A stretch of 10,490 nucleotides of DNA from positions 1-10,490 of the forward strand of contig CAJUGR010000071.1 in assembly GCA_910586285.1 (NCBI GenBank), written 5' to 3'. The position numbers and the translations under genes were made by a program. This document shows positions 7,917-10,490 of the stretch, in pieces. The number at the start of each line of letters is the position of its first letter. Position 1 is the stretch's first letter. Origin of the DNA: an uncultured Erysipelotrichaceae bacterium. Its GTDB lineage: Bacteria; Bacillota_I; Bacilli_A; Erysipelotrichales; Erysipelotrichaceae. The notes beneath the pieces are model-generated. The model worked only from the letters and a program-made list of their open reading frames with translations. It ran no database searches and was not told the origin of the DNA.

Positions 7917-7945
7917 TTGCATTTTCAAAAACGATTGCGTATAAT
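7917..7945 (+). promoter_or_regulatory. Promoter of the T-box and amino-acid transport operon
   Basis: A perfect -10 box TATAAT (7940-7945) follows TTGCAT (7917-7922) at 17 bases. The -35 match is weak, but the T-rich and A-rich tracts at 7874-7914 could act as an UP element. Transcription should start near 7952, just before T-box Stem I. Confidence 0.75.
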
Positions 7946-7951
7946 GTAACA

Positions 7952-8195
7952 CATAAAAGCAATGAACAGAAGAAGTAGTTCCGAAAGACATTGGAAAAAG
8001 AGAACTGATGGTCGGTGAAAATCAGTCAATGCAGTAGGAATGAACGTGTCTGGGAGCCGCAGCGGCGAAAGAGAAATCTGAGACGTTGCCGTAGTGCCTT
8101 GCGTTAAAGGAATCAAGTGCCGATAAATCATTGTCGGAATTAAGGTGGTACCGCGAGTCAATCGTCCTTTGTTTATAAAAAGGGCGATTTTTTTA
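7952..8195 (+). promoter_or_regulatory. T-box riboswitch, specifier read as CGU (arginine)
   Basis: Leader RNA that senses uncharged tRNA and lets transcription continue into the transporter genes. The diagnostic T-box AAGGTGGTACCGCG is at 8142-8155; its TGGT (8146-8149) would pair with a tRNA 3' end carrying discriminator A. In Stem I the lower helix CAGA (7967-7970) pairs with TCTG (8049-8052), and the upper helix GTTCC (7978-7982) with GGAAT (8037-8041). Between them are two 7-base loop strands: AGAAGTA (7971-7977, with the S-turn AGTA) and GAACGTG (8042-8048). By analogy with the glyQ T-box loop (GAA, codon, purine), the specifier is CGU at 8045-8047. The distal hairpin (ACTGAT 8003-8008 with ATCAGT 8020-8025) carries a GGTCGGTGAAA-like loop as expected. 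Stem III is at 8120-8137. AAGG of the T-box can pair with CCTT (8166-8169), disrupting the terminator. Confidence 0.93.
8160..8194 (+). terminator. T-box-controlled attenuator terminator
   Basis: AATCGTCCTTT (8160-8170) pairs with AAAGGGCGATT (8179-8189) over 11 base pairs with one G-U, followed by seven T residues (8188-8194). Its 5' arm includes the CCTT needed by the competing antiterminator, so the two structures are mutually exclusive. Confidence 0.93.
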
Positions 8196-8214
8196 TTGGA
8201 GAGGAGAGGAAACT

Positions 8215-8868
8215 ATGATATTTAATTTTGATCGGGTGGTTCCCTATATCCCGTTTATCTTAAACGGAATCCCTATCATCATCATCTTATCATTAGGGGC
8301 GGCCTTCTTTGGCTGCATCATTGGTTTATGTGCTGCTTTTGCGAAACGAAGAGGCGGTGTGATCGGCGGCATCTTCGCAGCTTATATTGATTTCTTTCGC
8401 GGAACGCCGGCATATGTGCAGCTTTGTTTCTTCCATTTGGCATTACCGCAGCTGATTCATATGAATTGGCCGGGATGGTTATCCTGTATCATCGTTTTCT
8501 CGTTAAACTCCGGCGCTTATCTGGGCGAGGTTATGCGTGCCGGTATCGAGGGAATCGATAAGGGACAAATTGAAGCGGCTCATGCGTTGGGAGTTCAAAA
8601 CCGAGATATTACGAAAGATATCATCATACCGCAGGCCTTGCGCAATGTATTACCGGCGATGTTCAATGAATTTATCGCATTGACGAAAGAAACCAGTATC
8701 GTTTCCGTAGTAGGTATGATGGATCTGATGCGGCGTGCTTCGATCGTTCAGGGAACAACGTATTTGTTCTTTGAGCCGTATGTGATTATTTTGTTGTCAT
8801 ATTACTTGTTAAATAAGGTTTTGAGTTTTATCGGCAGCCGACTGGAAAGGAAATTAAAGTATGATTAA
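8215..8868 (+). CDS. Polar amino-acid ABC transporter permease (ArtQ/HisM type)
   Basis: Inner-membrane permease of 217 residues, the usual size for the His/Glu/Gln/Arg (HEQRo) ABC permease family. Several hydrophobic segments are visible, beginning with IPIIIILSLGAAFFGCIIGL. The family hallmark FFRGTPAYVQL and the cytoplasmic EAA loop that contacts the ATPase (EAAHALGVQNRD through IIIPQALRNVLP) are both present. Only one permease gene occurs, so the channel is probably a homodimer. The ATG is 8 bases after AGGAG (8202-8206). The gene follows the T-box attenuator directly and its last 8 bases overlap the ATPase gene, so the two are likely translationally coupled. Arginine specificity is inferred from the T-box, not from this protein; glutamine, histidine or cystine systems look alike. 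Confidence 0.92.
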   Translation: MIFNFDRVVPYIPFILNGIPIIIILSLGAAFFGCIIGLCAAFAKRRGGVIGGIFAAYIDFFRGTPAYVQLCFFHLALPQLIHMNWPGWLSCIIVFSLNSGAYLGEVMRAGIEGIDKGQIEAAHALGVQNRDITKDIIIPQALRNVLPAMFNEFIALTKETSIVSVVGMMDLMRRASIVQGTTYLFFEPYVIILLSYYLLNKVLSFIGSRLERKLKYD

Positions 8869-9586
8869 GGTAGAACATCTGTATAAAGATTACAGCGCAG
8901 ATATTAAAGTACTTCATGACATCAATTTTACCTTTGAGGATGGCAAGACCTATGCGATCATTGGTGCCAGTGGCGGTGGAAAATCCACGCTGATTCGCTG
9001 CTTGAATATGTTGGAAGTACCTACATCCGGCACCATTACCTTGGATGAAACGATCGTCAATGATCCGAAAACGGATTTAACCAAGGTTCGGGAAAAAATG
9101 GGGATGGTATTCCAAAATTTCAATTTATTCGCCCATATGCCGGCAAAGAAAAATGTGGCTTATGCGCTGATGAAAGTCAAAGGAATGAAACAGGAAGAAG
9201 CCTATGAAAAGGCCGCAGCCATGTTGGAAAAGGTCGGGATGGGGCATCGGATGGATTCTTATCCGCATCAGCTGTCCGGCGGTGAGAAGCAGCGAGTGGC
9301 CATTGCGCGAGCCTTGGCAATGGAGCCGGAAATTCTGTTGTGTGATGAGCCGACAAGTGCTTTGGATCCGGAAATGACAACCGAGGTTTTAAAGGTCTTG
9401 AAAGACTTGTCTCATACCGGGTTGACGATGATTGTGGTAACGCATGAAATGGCATTTGCCCGCGAAGTGGCGGATATGATCCTGTATATGGATCAGGGTG
9501 AAATCGTAGAGTGCTGCGAGGCGGAAGAATTCTTCACGAATGCAAAAAGTGAACGAGCGAAACAATTTGTTTCGAACATGTTATAG
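8861..9586 (+). CDS. Polar amino-acid ABC transporter ATP-binding protein (ArtP/GlnQ type)
   Basis: Cytoplasmic ATPase of 241 residues that powers the permease. All motifs are intact: Walker A GASGGGKS (35-42), Q-loop Q85 in VFQNFNLF, signature LSGGEKQR (138-145), Walker B ILLCDEP (158-164) with catalytic E163, D-loop SALD (166-169) and switch histidine H195. The Walker A has G where most relatives have S or C at residue 39, which the consensus tolerates. Length and motif spacing match the GlnQ/HisP/ArtP group. The start overlaps the permease stop in the arrangement ATGATTAA. The substrate-binding lipoprotein gene begins 21 bases after its stop. Confidence 0.95.
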   Translation: MIKVEHLYKDYSADIKVLHDINFTFEDGKTYAIIGASGGGKSTLIRCLNMLEVPTSGTITLDETIVNDPKTDLTKVREKMGMVFQNFNLFAHMPAKKNVAYALMKVKGMKQEEAYEKAAAMLEKVGMGHRMDSYPHQLSGGEKQRVAIARALAMEPEILLCDEPTSALDPEMTTEVLKVLKDLSHTGLTMIVVTHEMAFAREVADMILYMDQGEIVECCEAEEFFTNAKSERAKQFVSNML

Positions 9587-9607
9587 AAAGAAAGAGAGGA
9601 AAAGAAC

Positions 9608-10399
9608 ATGAAAAAATTATTGGTTTTGGCAGCTGCTAGTTTAATGGTATTGGCCGGTTGCGGTAACGGAGGGAACGGCGGTGAAAGCGGCGGAGAGGCA
9701 AAGAAACTAACCGTTTTGACAAATTCCGGTTATGCGCCTTATGAAGTAAGAAATACGGATGGGGAATTGGAAGGATTTGACATCGAACTCACGGAAATGA
9801 TTGCTAAGGAATTGGGATACAGTGAAGTTGTTTGGGAAGACATTGATTTTGATGCTTTGATCGGATCAGTAAACTCCGGTAAGGGCGATATGGTCGCTGC
9901 CGGTTTATCTCCGACACCGAAACGTGCGGAAGGTGCGGAACTGTCAGATTCTTATTATTCTTCCGATGAGGAAACCGCAAACTTTGTGTTAACATTGAAA
10001 GACGGTGATATCAAAGAAACAGCCGATATCAAAGATAAGACAGTAGGTATTCAGATCGGTACCATTCAAGAATCAGCAGTCAATGCGATCCAAGAAGAAT
10101 ATAATTTGACTACGGACGCAAGAAAGTCCTATGGTGATATGGTTCAAGAAATCAAAAACGGTCGTTTGGATTTCGTAGTAGTAGAGAAAGCCATTGCAGA
10201 AGAATATATGAAAACCAATCCAGAACTTACTTATTTCCAGTTAGAGGCAGAAGGAAATTCTACCGGAAACTGCTTTGCTTTTAAGAAAGGCAATACCGAA
10301 TTGCGTGATCAAGTCAATGAAGCGATCAAGAAGCTCCAGGATAACGGAGAATTGGATAAATTGATCGATAAATGGTTCACCGGCGAAAATGCAGAATAA
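9608..10399 (+). CDS. Amino-acid ABC transporter substrate-binding lipoprotein (SBP family 3)
   Basis: Membrane-tethered extracellular binding protein of 263 residues that hands its ligand to the permease. The N-terminus is a lipoprotein signal peptide with lipobox VLAGC; C18 becomes the lipidated residue, followed by a Gly/Asn-rich flexible linker (19-30). The SBP_bac_3 (PF00497) fold is shown by LTVLTNSGYAPYEV (34-47), the family signature GFDIELTEMIAKELG (56-70), R106 in SPTPKRAE (expected to bind the ligand carboxylate) and GIQIGTIQE (147-155). At the hinge-side position where many relatives have Asp for the ligand amino group, VVVEKA places E193. The ribosome site AGAGGA lies 7 bases before the ATG. 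It is the last gene of the operon. Arginine or another cationic amino acid is the favoured ligand, on T-box evidence. Confidence 0.93.
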   Translation: MKKLLVLAAASLMVLAGCGNGGNGGESGGEAKKLTVLTNSGYAPYEVRNTDGELEGFDIELTEMIAKELGYSEVVWEDIDFDALIGSVNSGKGDMVAAGLSPTPKRAEGAELSDSYYSSDEETANFVLTLKDGDIKETADIKDKTVGIQIGTIQESAVNAIQEEYNLTTDARKSYGDMVQEIKNGRLDFVVVEKAIAEEYMKTNPELTYFQLEAEGNSTGNCFAFKKGNTELRDQVNEAIKKLQDNGELDKLIDKWFTGENAE

Positions 10400-10407
10400 A
10401 ATAAATT

Positions 10408-10435
10408 ACGAGGATCCCTATGATCCCCGTTTTTT
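10408..10435 (+). terminator. Intrinsic terminator of the transport operon
   Basis: ACGAGGATC (10408-10416) pairs with GATCCCCGT (10422-10430) with one A-C mismatch, loop CCTAT, and six T residues from 10430. It begins 8 bases after the TAA stop. The remaining 55 bases of the window are A+T-rich without a recognisable gene. Confidence 0.88.
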
Positions 10436-10490
10436 ATTGCAATATCGAAAACACATTTTTTCCTGTTTTCAAGTCTTTTTTTCACTAAAT

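Noticed and set aside
8046..8048. GUG (valine) as the T-box specifier.
   Set aside because: Shifting by one base would leave an extra base between GAA and the codon and spoil the 7+7 loop match with the glyQ T-box; a valine signal also fits the polar amino-acid transporter family poorly. It is not formally excluded.
10447..10470. Inverted repeat GAAAACA / TGTTTTC at the end of the window, followed by a T-run.
   Set aside because: The stem is only 7 base pairs and A+T-rich, with a 10-base loop, and a good terminator already precedes it; a minor second terminator is possible but not supported.

Overview
The window looks like the chromosome of a low-to-moderate G+C Firmicute. Four things support this: strong AGGAGG-type ribosome binding sites, a T-box leader RNA, cre-type control, and wall-anchored surface proteins with a variant sorting tail. 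The surface-protein architecture and the AAA-ATPase/PDDEXK_9 gene would fit a gut or oral anaerobe such as an Erysipelotrichia relative, but this placement is an inference.

Layout, all genes on the + strand. Bases 1-98 are the end of a surface protein whose sorting tail is a paralogue of the next gene's tail; an intrinsic terminator follows. A promoter with a full-consensus cre/LacI-type operator in its spacer then drives a 1930-residue secreted, wall-anchored GH32 fructanase (299-6091). Its catalytic core is embedded among five concanavalin-like modules resembling CBM66, plus cadherin-like, Ig-like and FIVAR spacer domains and an uncharacterised C-terminal domain. A strong terminator closes it. 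Next is a free-standing gene (6275-7819) for an AAA-ATPase-like protein with a C-terminal PD-(D/E)XK nuclease-type domain. It has its own promoter and looks more A+T-rich than its neighbours.

From 7870 to 10435 there is an amino-acid uptake operon. A promoter and T-box riboswitch (specifier read as CGU, arginine) precede a permease, an ATPase and a lipoprotein substrate-binding protein, ended by a terminator. A palindrome resembling an ARG box lies upstream of the promoter, so arginine may be sensed twice: as uncharged tRNA-Arg by the T-box and possibly as free arginine by an ArgR/AhrC-type repressor.

In working terms, the fructanase releases fructose from levan or inulin at the cell surface and is probably shut off when better sugars are present. 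The ABC system imports an amino acid, most likely arginine, when charged tRNA-Arg runs low. The AAA-ATPase/nuclease gene is accessory and its function is unknown. No tRNA, rRNA, CRISPR array or insertion sequence was seen.
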